DNA from: Capitulum mitella
Taxonomy: Eukaryota > Arthropoda > Thecostraca > Pollicipedomorpha > Pollicipedidae
Direction of reading: 5' to 3'
Assembly (NCBI GenBank): GCA_030062745.1
Contig: CP099849.1
Coordinates: forward strand, 9,139,767-9,203,766
Length of the DNA: 64,000 nucleotides
The notes under the pieces were generated by a model, which did not search any database, was not told the origin of the DNA, and saw only the letters and a list, made by a program, of their open reading frames with translations. The translations under genes were made by a program, and so were the position numbers. Below, piece after piece: positions 26,201-38,200 of the stretch; positions within the stretch are counted from its first letter, which is position 1; every line of letters begins with the position of its first letter.

Positions 26201-29200
26201 CGACTTTGCGAAAGCTACAGCACATTTGAAATGTTCGTGTCTAGACAACCCGATGATAAACATCTGACGTTATCAAAATTTTCTGAGCGTCATCGAACTC
26301 CAGCATCCATACAAAGTCCAAAGCTCTGAGACTTTAGGCAAAAGACATTATCGCAAGTTCCCTTGACGGCTTTTCCCGCTGTAACGTCCCAACAATGACA
26401 GAAACCATTCCACAGGAGCATCGAAAATAGATACAGCTACTGATTAGTCCTCCAAACGCATTCAAATGCAGGCCGATAGTGCGTGGCAGACCGTCCGTAT
26501 TTTCGGAGAGCGCCCTACGCCAGGCTGGAATTTGTGCTGGTCATTGTTATGCTATACATTGTATACGACGCCTTAGGAAAATGCCAAATTGGTCACGCAT
26601 TGGTACGGCCTGCCTAAACCGGGTATGAATGGCTGTTCAAGCTAGTCAGAGAGAAACTCACTATATGCAGCGGGGTCTCTGTACAATTTTTGGGGCTATA
26701 AGCCATCTAATATGCTTGGGGTGGTCTACTTCGGATCTGGATTGCCTTCTTCAAAGTCTCGTGCTTATAGTCCCAGTTTTCTCATTCACACGATCATCCC
26801 CAGTCCGTTACAGGCTTGTGCTGTTTGGGACGGTCGTTAAAGCCGCCTTCAAGCTGGTGGTCCACACCAAAGAAATCCAACGTGCCAGAACATCCTGGCA
26901 TTAACCAGGTGACACAGACCGTTCAAGCTTCCTTCACCCCATTACACTGTTTTGGACTTTGGAGGGCCGCTGGCCCCTCCTTAAAATCCATTTTTTACCA
27001 TGTTTGTATGTTATTCCTGTCAACGAAGAATATGTCACTGTTCAGGCACACATCTCAGGTGTCAGAACGGCGTGGTGGGCGTAGCGCGGGGCGGCCATGA
27101 TAAAGTCAGTTGACCTGTCAATATCTGACTTTGCAAGCGAATCCTAATGGAATAAGTCTGACAGGTACCGCCCTCGCACCTCCGCCGGATCGGCTCCTGT
27201 CGGTCCTCCGTTTGGCAGGTGACCTATTGCAGAGTGCCGGGTCGGTTTGACCGGCCGGCGGCGGCGGACGCGGGGGTGGCTCCTCACGTTATGCCGTGAC
27301 CCAGACTGCCGCTGCGAGAGGTGAGCGGCAGCCCAGGTGACCGTGCCGGTGGGTGGGATGGATTGCGGCCGGACGGCACGGCACCTACACTGCTCCGTAA
27401 GGTCACCGCACGGACCATACGCCACTAAAGCTCGGAGCCGCCCGAACGACCCCACAACTGAAAACGTCACCGCTCCCCGATGTCGGCGGCGGTCCTGCGG
27501 ACACGTGAGACGTTCCGCGAATATCACGGCGGTGTGGCGGTTCCATTGCCACTCCGCGCCCTCCTCGTCACAGCAATTCGATACGGAATGGGCTCCGCCA
27601 AACGACTGCTAGTCAATCGCCCCATTTCGACTCACCAGTGCCTCCTTTCTTCAAGGAGCGGCCGGTCCGTTGTCGGCACCGCTGCACGTCGGTCCGGCCG
27701 CCGCTCGGCCGGGCACCGTCGTGTCGGCGACAGGGCCCGGCTCCCCGCCGTGCCGTGCCTGCGGCCGTTCGCCGACGCTCGGTCGGGCGGCGACCGTGCC
27801 CGATGCCGGTTAGCCGCCGCCGCCGCCGGCCAAATGGTGACAACTGTTCACAGCGGCCCGGCGACCATTCGCGGCGCGGCGAAACGCGAATTAATCAGCG
27901 CCGCCGCCGGACAATTACGCCCGCCTGGAAAGGGCGGCGGTGACAAGAATTCGCCATTTGGCAGCCGGTGTTTAAGTGTCATATTTCAGCGCGGCGGGCG
28001 GCCGCCGCCATTGCTGGGCGCGCCGGCCGCTCGGCCCGGCTCGGCTCGGGCCCGAAAAAGTGCCGCTCACTCGGCCTATCACGTCCGGTCGGCGCCGGGC
28101 CCGCCGCGCAGGCGGCCGCCCTGAGAGCGGGCGGCTCGCGTGCGGCCCGACCGCCGCCGTGGAGGAGCCGGCCGTCGCCCGGCCGCGCCGGTGACGGCCA
28201 CGGCTAATCGGTAATGGCCAGTCGTCGGCGGCCGCCGACTGTTGACAAAAAACGGCGGAACATTCCGCCTGCTTTCACGCACGCCGAGCGTGATGGGATT
28301 TTGACAGGCCGGTCAGGAGTTCAAAAGGAGGGGAGGGACTGCGAGTGAACGCTTTGAGTCGAGGCGGGAGACGAGGCTCCCTTACAGGCGGCTGCCGCCA
28401 CATTAGCGGACTCTGAAAGTCGGGATCCACAGTCTACAGTGTCGTTGGGGCCTGATCCGTTTAACGCCAATGAGCTTCCGCTCGGCCAAGCAGCGACGTT
28501 CTCCTCATATGATGTGCCGGCTGTTTTTGCATAAGATACATCCTAAAACCGTTTCTGTCTGATCTGAGTTTAAGAAATTATTTCTCTTGTGCTTGGAAAA
28601 ACTTCCTTTCAGTCCACCGATATTGATCTAACATTGGGCGATGTTCACTTCCTTCGAGCTCAAAAGCTGTGACGTTCCATTGAGCGAGAATGCTTCCCGA
28701 GTCAATTGCACCATTACATGCGTATCCATTGTCGGAGATGAGAGAACATTGAAATGTTATGCCTAAGCAGCATCAATATAGAGTCCCCTGAACTGTGCTG
28801 TAGCGTCACAGATCGACTCCCCCTTGCCGCAGAGCACCCGCGCAGTCCGTCGTCAGCGACGACACAACCGTACCCTCCCCAACCCCCAGCCGCAGGGCAC
28901 ACTCACCGGCCGGTCTTGGTGACGATCATCTCGGTGCCGAGCTCGTGGAACTTCTCCCAGAGCTCGCGCGTCTCGAGCGTGCACTGCACGTCGCGCAGCT
29001 CCTCGCACGTACAGACGCCCTCGGCGCGCAGCCGCTTCTTCTCGTCCTTGTCGTCGCGGCCGCCGTTCTCGACGGTGGAGGAGACCTCGGGCGTGCCGCG
29101 GTCGCTGCCCTCCAGCGCCTCCGAGCCGACGTCGTCCTCCTTCTCTGAAACTGAGCGTCGGCCGCCGTCAGTCGCCGCCGGCCGGCAGGTCGCGTTACGG

Positions 29201-32200
29201 CCGCGGCGCGTCACGTGGCGGGCGGCGGCCTTGCTCGGGCCACGCGATACCTGGCCGTGTCACTCAGCGGGCCTGGAGGCGCTAATTCGAGATGAAAGGT
29301 GGCGCCGCTGCTCCTCGGTAAGCCCGGCTGCAGCGTGTCGGCCGGGGGATCGCGGCAACGGCCTGCACAAAGCACGTCAACACGCCCTCAGAACGGGGAG
29401 GGCCCGCTATTATCGGCGCCTCTCGGCAGCTGCGCTTCCGGTATCATGTTGGCTGCCACTGCCGAGGACGCAGCTGGTGAAGACAGCGCGAGCTCTGGCC
29501 GGCGGCGTCCGGAGAGAACCTCCTGCGCCCGCCATGTGGCCATTCACAAGTCGGGCGTGCTCGGCCGGCTGAATGGCCCCGCCTGTCGTCTTGGTGGCAG
29601 GACCGGCGCGGCGCCGACGCCGACGGCTGCCGGGCGCTTTGAAGCCGGCTCGGCCGTCGGCCAGCGGCCTGTTTACCGTGCCGTCTGACGGCCGAACACA
29701 GCGCGCGCGCCGCCGCGGCCGCCGCGCCGTCAGCGACGTGGCCGCGTTATGATCCGCCTGAGGGACAGACTCAACTGGCCGCCGGCCGCCCGCGCTTTGA
29801 TCGCGCGCCGCGATCGTCGGCCGACGTCCGGCGCGCCAAAATAGCCGCCCGGCCGGCCGTTCGCGCGGCCGGCCGGCCGGTGTTCGCGCCAAATTGCGGC
29901 GCGGAAAAAGGCGCCGAACGGTGGACGGCGACCGCCGAGCGCGGCCGGAAATTGGGCTTTTTGCGCGCGGGATCGCGCCGGCGAGCGGCCGCCGCCGACA
30001 GCCGCCGAGCCGGCTAACGCGCGAACTCTTCCCGCGGTTCTGGTGGCGGGCTTTTTGCGCGGCTGCTCCGGAAACGTCGGTCCGCCGTCGTACTTCAGTG
30101 ATTTCCACGCAACCGCCGGCTTTGTGGCGTATTTAAGGCTACTACAACTCTGTACTCTGGATGAAAGAACAGAAAAAGATACGCGTCCTCTGGTCTGGTA
30201 ATGTCAGGCAAGGTTTCCTGAAAACCACATCTGTCGCAACCTTCCTGGCCTCAACTGAACTGCTGATCCACCTGAACACAAAGCAGAGCAGCATGTGTGC
30301 ATAATCGACTACTGACTGCTCTTCAACGTCCATTAACACGACCTGCACTGTGTCGTCGCATCCGGAGAGCCACAAAAGCTGCAAACGCCGGGGTCGCAAT
30401 CGCGTAACCTCCGTGACCCCTCGGGCTTCAGAAAACTGAGCTCCTCCCAGCTCCCGGCCCGTCCGCCTGACGTCATCCTGCCGCAGTGCAGAGAGCAGTG
30501 ACCGCGGCGTGCCGGGCCAGGGGCAAATCACGCAGGCGGGTCGTTCTGGCGCGACCGGAGGCGCCGTCTCGGTACGCAGCTCTCTGAACGCGCCGGCACC
30601 CGCGGCCCCCGTTCGTGCCGCACCACCGTACATCAGCACGTTTGCTTAGGATGAGCACCCCGCCGTTATAACCAACACCTTTGCATCTGCAAATGGGATG
30701 TGATCACGTTAGACGTGCATAAAAAGCTGCGAAACGCTTTGATGTCCGGCGACCAGATGAGCTCGAAATCATCGTAAACGCAAATTATTGCGTTCAATTA
30801 CGCTATTAGCCGTCCTACGAATTAGAAAGTGTAACAGTACCAAGGTCGGTATCTTTGAGGCTGGGTCGTTCCGTGCCACCCAGCGATATGATACTTAGCA
30901 AATTGCGCCTAATTTGTTAAATAAAGATTATAATTTGTGCCAGAAGCAGGGAGGTCTACCTCATTTCCATTTACGCCAAAGCGAGCGGGGTGAGGGGGCG
31001 AGCGGGCTGCTCAAAATCCTGGCTGCCAATTTGTCGAGAATCTGTAAAATTTGGGTGGTAACCAATTAAGCATTAATGGGTAATAAAACAGGAAACTAAT
31101 TGAAACCGTGCAGCTCACGCCCAGGAGAATTCAGGTGGGCGCTTGGGCAATACGGTCCTCGGTACAGGAAATAATTTGTCTGTCGATAATTTCATAGAGG
31201 TGCTTCAGCCCGACGCGCAGGGTATCACGCCCTAAAACTGCTTGTTCTATCCGACAATAGGCAGTAAAACATCAATATGCTGCTTTACGACTGCCCTGGT
31301 GGGGCCTGGACCCATAAATTCTGATAAATTTGTCTAATGGACTGCCTTAATATTGTGATATTTCCAACTGACGCAATCGGGGATGATCAAACACAGGGTT
31401 CCGCGTGCCTGAGTGGGTCCTTGAAGGGCGTGCTACCGCTCGTACAAACGAGGCTGCATATTCCTAAATGAGGCCGTCTTTGTAACGAAAGAACCCATCG
31501 TGCATGTTTTGCACCGGGTAGAATGAACCCAGAAGTAACCTTCTATACTGCATCGCTACGTTTTAAAAGATCCAGCTGCAGACACGAGGCCAATTAGTGA
31601 GCGGTTCGCGTCAAAATATCATTTTCCACGTTCCAGCTCAATGGGATACGCCAATCACTGGCATGCCACACAGTAGGGAAACGTTCCCATTAGTTCCACG
31701 TCTTGCACAGTGAATACATTCTGCACACTACACCTCTGACATGGATGAGTCTCCTTCTCGGGATCCTACAGCAAGATTTTATTCTCCATAGCCCCACATC
31801 TTGAGACATGACAATCCGGTGGCCTTCTGTCAGCCGTGCTACAACGTCCAACAGCCAAACGTCCTCCCGGATGACGCCATCCAGGAGCAGAGTTTTTGTA
31901 CAGGGTTGGAGTGTCCAAAAAAAACGGCAACAACTCATTAAAGAATTCAGCCTCGCCAAATACGACTGTGTTAGCCATCCGTATCAGGCTCCATTGCAAG
32001 TCTATGAAGAGTGCGTGCATATGAGGCCGATAATGTAGCTTAAGCATGAATCGTCGAATAAGTTGCGGAGCCGGTTTATCTTTGTGGGTGGTCTGACATC
32101 AACAAAGGGATGAAACCCCCACCCGTGCCCACACATATAAACGCCCTCCACAGCTGTCATCCGTCGGCGACACATCCTCTTGACGATCGCGGCCCACGTG

Positions 32201-35200
32201 GCCGGACGGTACCGGACGGCGGGTGGCTGCGGCGGCCAGGCCTGGTTTACCAGCGACCTCCCGCCGCCGCCGCCGCCGCCGCCGCCCGGCCGCAGGTGAG
32301 GACAAAACACCGGCCGGCCGCCGCTGATGCTGAACTACGGCCGCTCGCCGTCGTCCGCCGCCCGGCCGCGCCCGTTCGTCGCTCGCGGCGCCCATTCGCG
32401 GCTGCCGGCCGGCCGGCGGCGCCTCGTAAACATGGGCGGAGGCGGCGGCGCGCTCACCTGGCGCGCGCCGGCAACGGCTCTCGGCGAGTTATCCGCGCGC
32501 CGCGCCGATGATGCCCATGTCAAACTTCTAAATCACGCGCCGCTGAATGGGGGTGGGGAGCCGGCGCCTCCTTATCGCGCGAAATATTGCCGCGCGCCGG
32601 CGCCCCGCTGGGCCGCGCCGGAACTGCCGTCCCGGCCGCGCCCAGACCCACCGCGACCGAGGGGGCGGCCGGCGGCCGGCGCGCCGCAACGCGGCACGCG
32701 GAATGTTGCACGCGTCCGCGGCCGCGCCGCCGCGCCGTTTTTGCCGCGCGGCGGCCGGCAGCGCCGCGAATGAATCGCGAACGGATTTACGGCCCGGCGC
32801 GACGACGGACGCCGAAAATACGAGACAAGTGAGCACCTGCAAAGTGCCGAGACCGCCGGCCGGCCGCGCGACGACTATAAAACCGGAGGAATGTGGCCGA
32901 GCGGCGCGCGGCCGGCCACCGCGTCCTCTCGCCGCGCCGAGGGGGTCCGGCCCACGCCCAGGGGGGTCAGACCTGTGTCCGGGGAAGGGGGTCGAGCCGA
33001 CATCCGGCCGCACGGAACGACTGAGGTGATCGTGACTAGTCAAGGACTGAGAAATCAGGGAGTCACCTCAGGAGAAAACGGTCAGGAATGATTTTACTGC
33101 ACTGGTGGGAGGCTGCTGATCACACAGATTGACTGCAGAGGCGTGAGGGGGTAGCGGAGGCGCTGAGGGCAATGGACACTTCTACCCTCCTTGGGATGGA
33201 ACAGGAAGATAGGAATGTCGGATGACGCGAAAATGGCCAGAAAGGTGCGACCGATGTCCACGTCCCGTGAACGGTGACGTCAGAGAAGCGAATCGGCAGC
33301 AATCACGGACTCACGCGTATGAACGTTGCACACACAGAGACGCCATAACACTTTAGTTTCCCGCCCTGCCAGCGCTCGGCCGGCGCAAAGGAGCCCGGGC
33401 AGCGGCGGCTCCAGTGAGAGCCAGAATGTGATGACGTCAGAAAATTAGGGGCGGGGACGGTTCCGTGAACTGCTGGAGTGATGACGCTAAAAGGCAGTGG
33501 TAATTATGAATGACGTGGGTGGGATATGGGGATCGCGTCCACTGTCAGGGGCCTAACAAAGATGAACGTTAGCGGTTACACGGTGCTGGAATGAGGCGCA
33601 CCTAAGGATTCCATGCTGCTCCTTTTTCCAAATGATCCTTTATGCAAGTAAACATTTAAACGCAAAGCTTATGAGAGTCATCATTCCCTGCTTTCATGAC
33701 GCTTTCCTTATAGCAGATTGTCAAGAAGCTGAGCGAGGTTTTCCTATCGTCCTTTTGACCTGCAGTATATACATATATATGCATATTTTTTCTCATTTCG
33801 ATGTAATATTTATGTGTACAACGAAAGACCAGATGAGATGTTATCCAGACACCGAAGGGAACATATTAAGGCAGTAGGCGGAGGGCAAACGTGTATTCAT
33901 TTGTGAAATAAGGACAGTTCGCCCGTTTGGAGGCGCCAATGAGCGATGCAGGATTCACGTCAGCCAGTTATCAAAGACATTTCACGTAACTCTGTTCCGA
34001 ACACTTTTTTAGAACCAGTTATTGACAAAAAGAAACTGTGGTTTCCGCTGAATTCCTTTTCCATCACCAGAAAATTTGATAAGGGAAAGAACTAGCACAC
34101 TGAAGACGAGGATGAGATGCCAGCACAGTCAGAGACGCCGGCAGACACGAGCGGATCACAGTAGGACAGAACCACGGATATGTCAGGAATGAGACATCCA
34201 AGACATCAAAAAATACCTCATGATGTCTTGGAGCTTCTCTTAATCTCGAGAAACAAAGTTATTCCGTGTCAAGACGCTTCCCGGAAAACCTGTCTGCTGT
34301 CATTGTTTCCACATCGGCTTGTCTTCTTTGTGTTTCACACTTTATTCCCCTTTCCAAAAGTGCTCATGTTCAAGGACATTCAGCACAGGCCCATGAAACT
34401 GTTTTCAACCAGTTGTGTTGCCAGGAATCGTTACAGGGGGAAGACTTTTTAATAGGTTTTTAACAGCTCTCACGATAGGACGGAGGTTTTTCGGAAGGCT
34501 GGGGTACAGGGGTAGGACGGGAAAGGGTGGGGAAGAACGCTGTTTTCTTGCATTGCGACTTTGAACGTTACAGCGTTGCACGAAAAGGACTGTCTCAAAA
34601 TATGCCGGCTCCCGTCCCTGGAGACTATGCGTGATTCTTACGCCTGTGGTCTGGAGAACGTACAGGAGAGGGAAAGGCAGGAGATGGACCCTCTTGAGCC
34701 CCAATACAGCAGTGAAACCCCAAAGACTCACAGCCCATAGCCAAGTGTTGCCCCCATAGATCCACAGCCCACAGCTCAACTTTAAATCTCCAAAATGCCA
34801 GACCGGAAAGAGTCAGAGACAGTTCAGGAGGATGCTCAGGACCGCCCAAAGTCCGTAGTTTTGGTGACGTCGACAAACCAGGAAATATTCTGGGAAAGAC
34901 AAAGCATTTATCGGCCCAAATACAACTGACGTAAGGAAAAACTGGAATGGGGCCAGTTGATCCATTTGGTTCGTCGGCCCACGCCACTGCTGTCTTCTGA
35001 CATGCATGGAGGTGCGTGCTAACTGAACCTTTAGTTTTTTAACTACTTTATCCACCAGCATTGGACCGCGATGGTATTTTAAAGGGCTCCATGACAGAGT
35101 GGAATGGCCCAGGGGCGGGTCCAGAAGTGTCGACGTTATTGGGCCAGGGTCCCTCCAAATGTGTCCTAGGCGCAGATAAAAACGTTTGCTTTGTTTTAAG

Positions 35201-38200
35201 GAGTGTGGATGTTTTGTAACAGATGCTTTGCCTGTAATGTTTTATAACAGAATATGTGCAATATTCCACATGTTCCATGCCATGCTACAAAAAATACACA
35301 TCAAACCACAATATTTGGTTTCCCAGCAGTTTGTCCCCCTCCACCCCCCCTCCCGATGGTTGGCTAGATCCGCCCCTGGCATGGCCCCTCGCCTCCTGAT
35401 GAGCTGCTATTGGCTGCCTGTGAAAATCAAAGATCGTAATTTGTCTCGGTCATGGTGCACCACTTAAGCGCTTGATCAGCTCGAGACCATTCTGACGACT
35501 GTAACGCGGCTTTCTATCGGAGGGGGTGAAACAGCAGATCGCAAAATCGCTTCAGCGGAAGATCGCACGGAAAGTCTGCCATAATCAGACGAGCAAGGGC
35601 ATGATCGGCATCAGCCATAACATAATAATTGTAATTAAAGGAAGCCGAGCGGTTAATCACTGCAGGGGGAATGCAGCTCGCGCGCAGAGCTTCGACGCGG
35701 TCTGCCCGCATCCTCGCAGGGGGAGCCGGAGATCGCTGGAGAGGGGAGCGTAATTTATTGCCAGGGGCCGCGGCGGTGGGAAGAATAAATACTCCGCAGC
35801 CGTGAATGGAAAGTGCAGTGTCCCGGGCGGCGGGTGGGCTGGCCTCACACGTCCAGAATGGAAACTAATTCGTCTCTAAAAAGGAGACATTCATTGAGAA
35901 CTTAAGACCTCGTCTCTCAGGTAGGAATGATGTTAGGTCGAAGGGACAGGGAATGTCCTGAGAATGGGATAAAGACCGCTGAATAAATAGTACTTCGCCG
36001 TTGGAATGTTACCTGGTTCATGGAGAAGCCTGAACGGCCCATCCACAACTACAATCTCTATTTCATCGCGAGTCACACGGAGCTATTATGTCTAAAAACA
36101 TATGATAATTCGGAGTAATTTCATTGAGCGCCACCTCCCAGAGGTACTGGGCCAACTCAAACGGAAGGAATCAAAATCCACCGGTACCCAACGAAAGGAT
36201 TTCAGGTGACTAATGCAAACTGCGCAGTGAGCCAAGAGAAAAAATGCATAGCACGCTGTTCAAAGGCTGACTGTTTTCAAATCAAAAGGCACCGCTGCAT
36301 CATCGGAAGGGTAACATTCCTCGGTGGTCAACAAGTCCATGAACCCTAGAATGAGGCCAGAGCCCTGGCAGCAGTCAACGGCTCCAGGAAGAAGGTAGAC
36401 ATTCTCGAGTTTTTAGATCCATCCAGACCAGCCAGTGGACCCCAGCCTCACGGAGAGCACCCAATCAACAGCGGAAACAGTCCGTGTTGGTCCAGCGAGC
36501 TGCGGGATCAGATCATCTCGGCTAAATTCTGTCCCAGAGGATCCACTCAGGCCCGGTCCTAACCTGGGAACGAACGTTGTCACCCAGTCTTGTCATGGCA
36601 AGCCTGGAGATCCGCTGAATTCCAGCCGAGATGTGGCACTCCAGACCCTGCGGTCTGGTCCCCAGAGCGGGCCCAGAGGTCAGCTGATTTCTGGCCCAGA
36701 TGTGGCACTCCAGACCCTGCGGGCTGGTCCTCGCTGACGGCACGTGCCAGCACGAGCCGGGACGATAACTGATGCCCGGCCCGGCCCTGGACGCTCTAGA
36801 TGAGCGGAGATAACACCACCTGATGTTTAGCCGGTAGCCCGCGCTTGTAAAACAGCTAAACGCCCGGCAGATAGCATCGCCACCGGGGCCACACTTAAAG
36901 GCTTACCGGGTACGGACACCGCAAGGCGCCTGATATCGCTCGGATGACAACAGAGTCTGCGGAGGGACGCGCAGGAATACGCTCAGCGATTGGGTTAAGA
37001 GCAGTGACAAAACCCCGGGAGACATGAGACCTGCTTGTCTTCCCAGATGACTTCATAATGCCATACAATGGTGTGCTATTGCAAGATGCCAACCAAATGC
37101 TGGGGCAATAATGGTTACACCATCGGACGTGGTGACGGCAGCCTCTCACCGTCAGCAAAAGCGTTGCGAGTCAATGGCGCACTCGATTTAAAAACATCTC
37201 CCGCATAGCTCTGAAGCCCATACATTGCAAAACCCCTGCAGGGTGCAGACGGTCTTTCATGGTGAGCAGGATTAATGTGACCACACTCTGTCACAAGCGT
37301 GATTTTGAGCACAGGTCTTCCTCCACAAGCGCATGAAAAACGCGGTGGGAGGTGTGCAAGCACCAGAGCTTTATCGTAAACATCATCTCGCAAATGCCCA
37401 CCCTCCTTGTTGCATCATTCTGACCGCAAACGATCATCTGTTTAATGCAAATCGTCGCCGCCTAATAGTGTTGAAAATTACGTAAATGGTGGAAGATTAT
37501 ATGATTTGGAGAGCGGCACGTCAGGAATTTTCGCGATGTGTATTAGGCTCATTAGTGCAGTCTGAGTCACGCCCATAGCGAGGCAAAGCGAGTTCAACTC
37601 CCAGCACTGACGCTTCTTTTTCACGTGAAGACGTACAAAAGATCAGCTGTTATTAAATGGGGTTAATAATAATAATCTACTTAATGTCATAAGACACTCC
37701 TCTTCGTCTTTAAGATAAGTGTTAGTCCGAAAAATGTGCATCAGAAGGGCAGTTGAGTTTTGAAGTCCACTTCCCTTGAAACTGTCAAAATATGGGTCTT
37801 TATCGTCTCCCATGCAATGTGGTGCCCTCAAGCCTGAGAAACAATCCCATTCTTCTCACGCACTAAACTGGACCGACCGTCCAGTTCCACCCTTTCTGCG
37901 GTACCGAACATAGCCAAGAGCGAGCTGGTCTATCCATGATGTTCTCTCAAAACACAAACATATCCCCATGCATTACATATCGGGCACAGGTATTTTCATT
38001 CATCTCATCGCGTCATCACGCCACGCGCTTGCCTTTCCACGAAGTCTCCTCCTCGACACGTGCCCCTCACCCAAACCGCCTGAGCGTCGTACCTGCCGTA
38101 CCTTGCTCGACATGAGCCCCAAGCGAGGGCCGTCTGGCCGTCGTACCTTGCTCGGCGCGGCCCATGAGCGCCGCTATCGAGAAGTCGGTGGAGCGCGGTT

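Larger units (their letters stand above)
8899..28906 (-). other. Tbx20 intron 2 (20 kb)
   Basis: The donor is CG/GTGAGT at 28906 downward and the acceptor CTTCGCAG ends at 8899. The intron splits the T-box between Gly108 and Arg109-Arg110. It holds seven or more GC islands, two hAT-like elements, a 1-kb minisatellite and several hairpins. Stretches at 14.6-15.9, 16.1-17.1, 17.8-19.4, 22.3-24.2 and 25.3-27.1 kb are AT-richer and show nothing I can name. Confidence 0.85.
29145..38146 (-). other. Tbx20 intron 1 (9.0 kb)
   Basis: The donor is CAAG/GTACGA at 38146 downward and the acceptor GTTTCAG ends at 29145. It contains GC islands near exon 2 and at 32.2-33.0 kb, one hAT-like element (35110-35378), a hairpin and a short duplication. 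The stretches at 30.7-32.1, 33.1-35.1, 35.4-36.5 and 36.8-38.0 kb show no gene that I recognise. Confidence 0.8.

Noticed and set aside
28754..29572. 272-codon plus-strand frame
   Set aside because: Antisense to the well-supported exon 2 and its GC-rich flank.
30142..30639. 165-codon minus-strand frame in intron 1, same strand as Tbx20
   Set aside because: No motif and it mixes GC-rich and AT-rich halves; considered as an alternative exon but no T-box N-terminal similarity is seen.
31690..32047. Overlapping minus-strand frames considered as a transposase remnant
   Set aside because: No DDE spacing, zinc finger or other transposase motif can be made out, and no flanking inverted repeats were seen.
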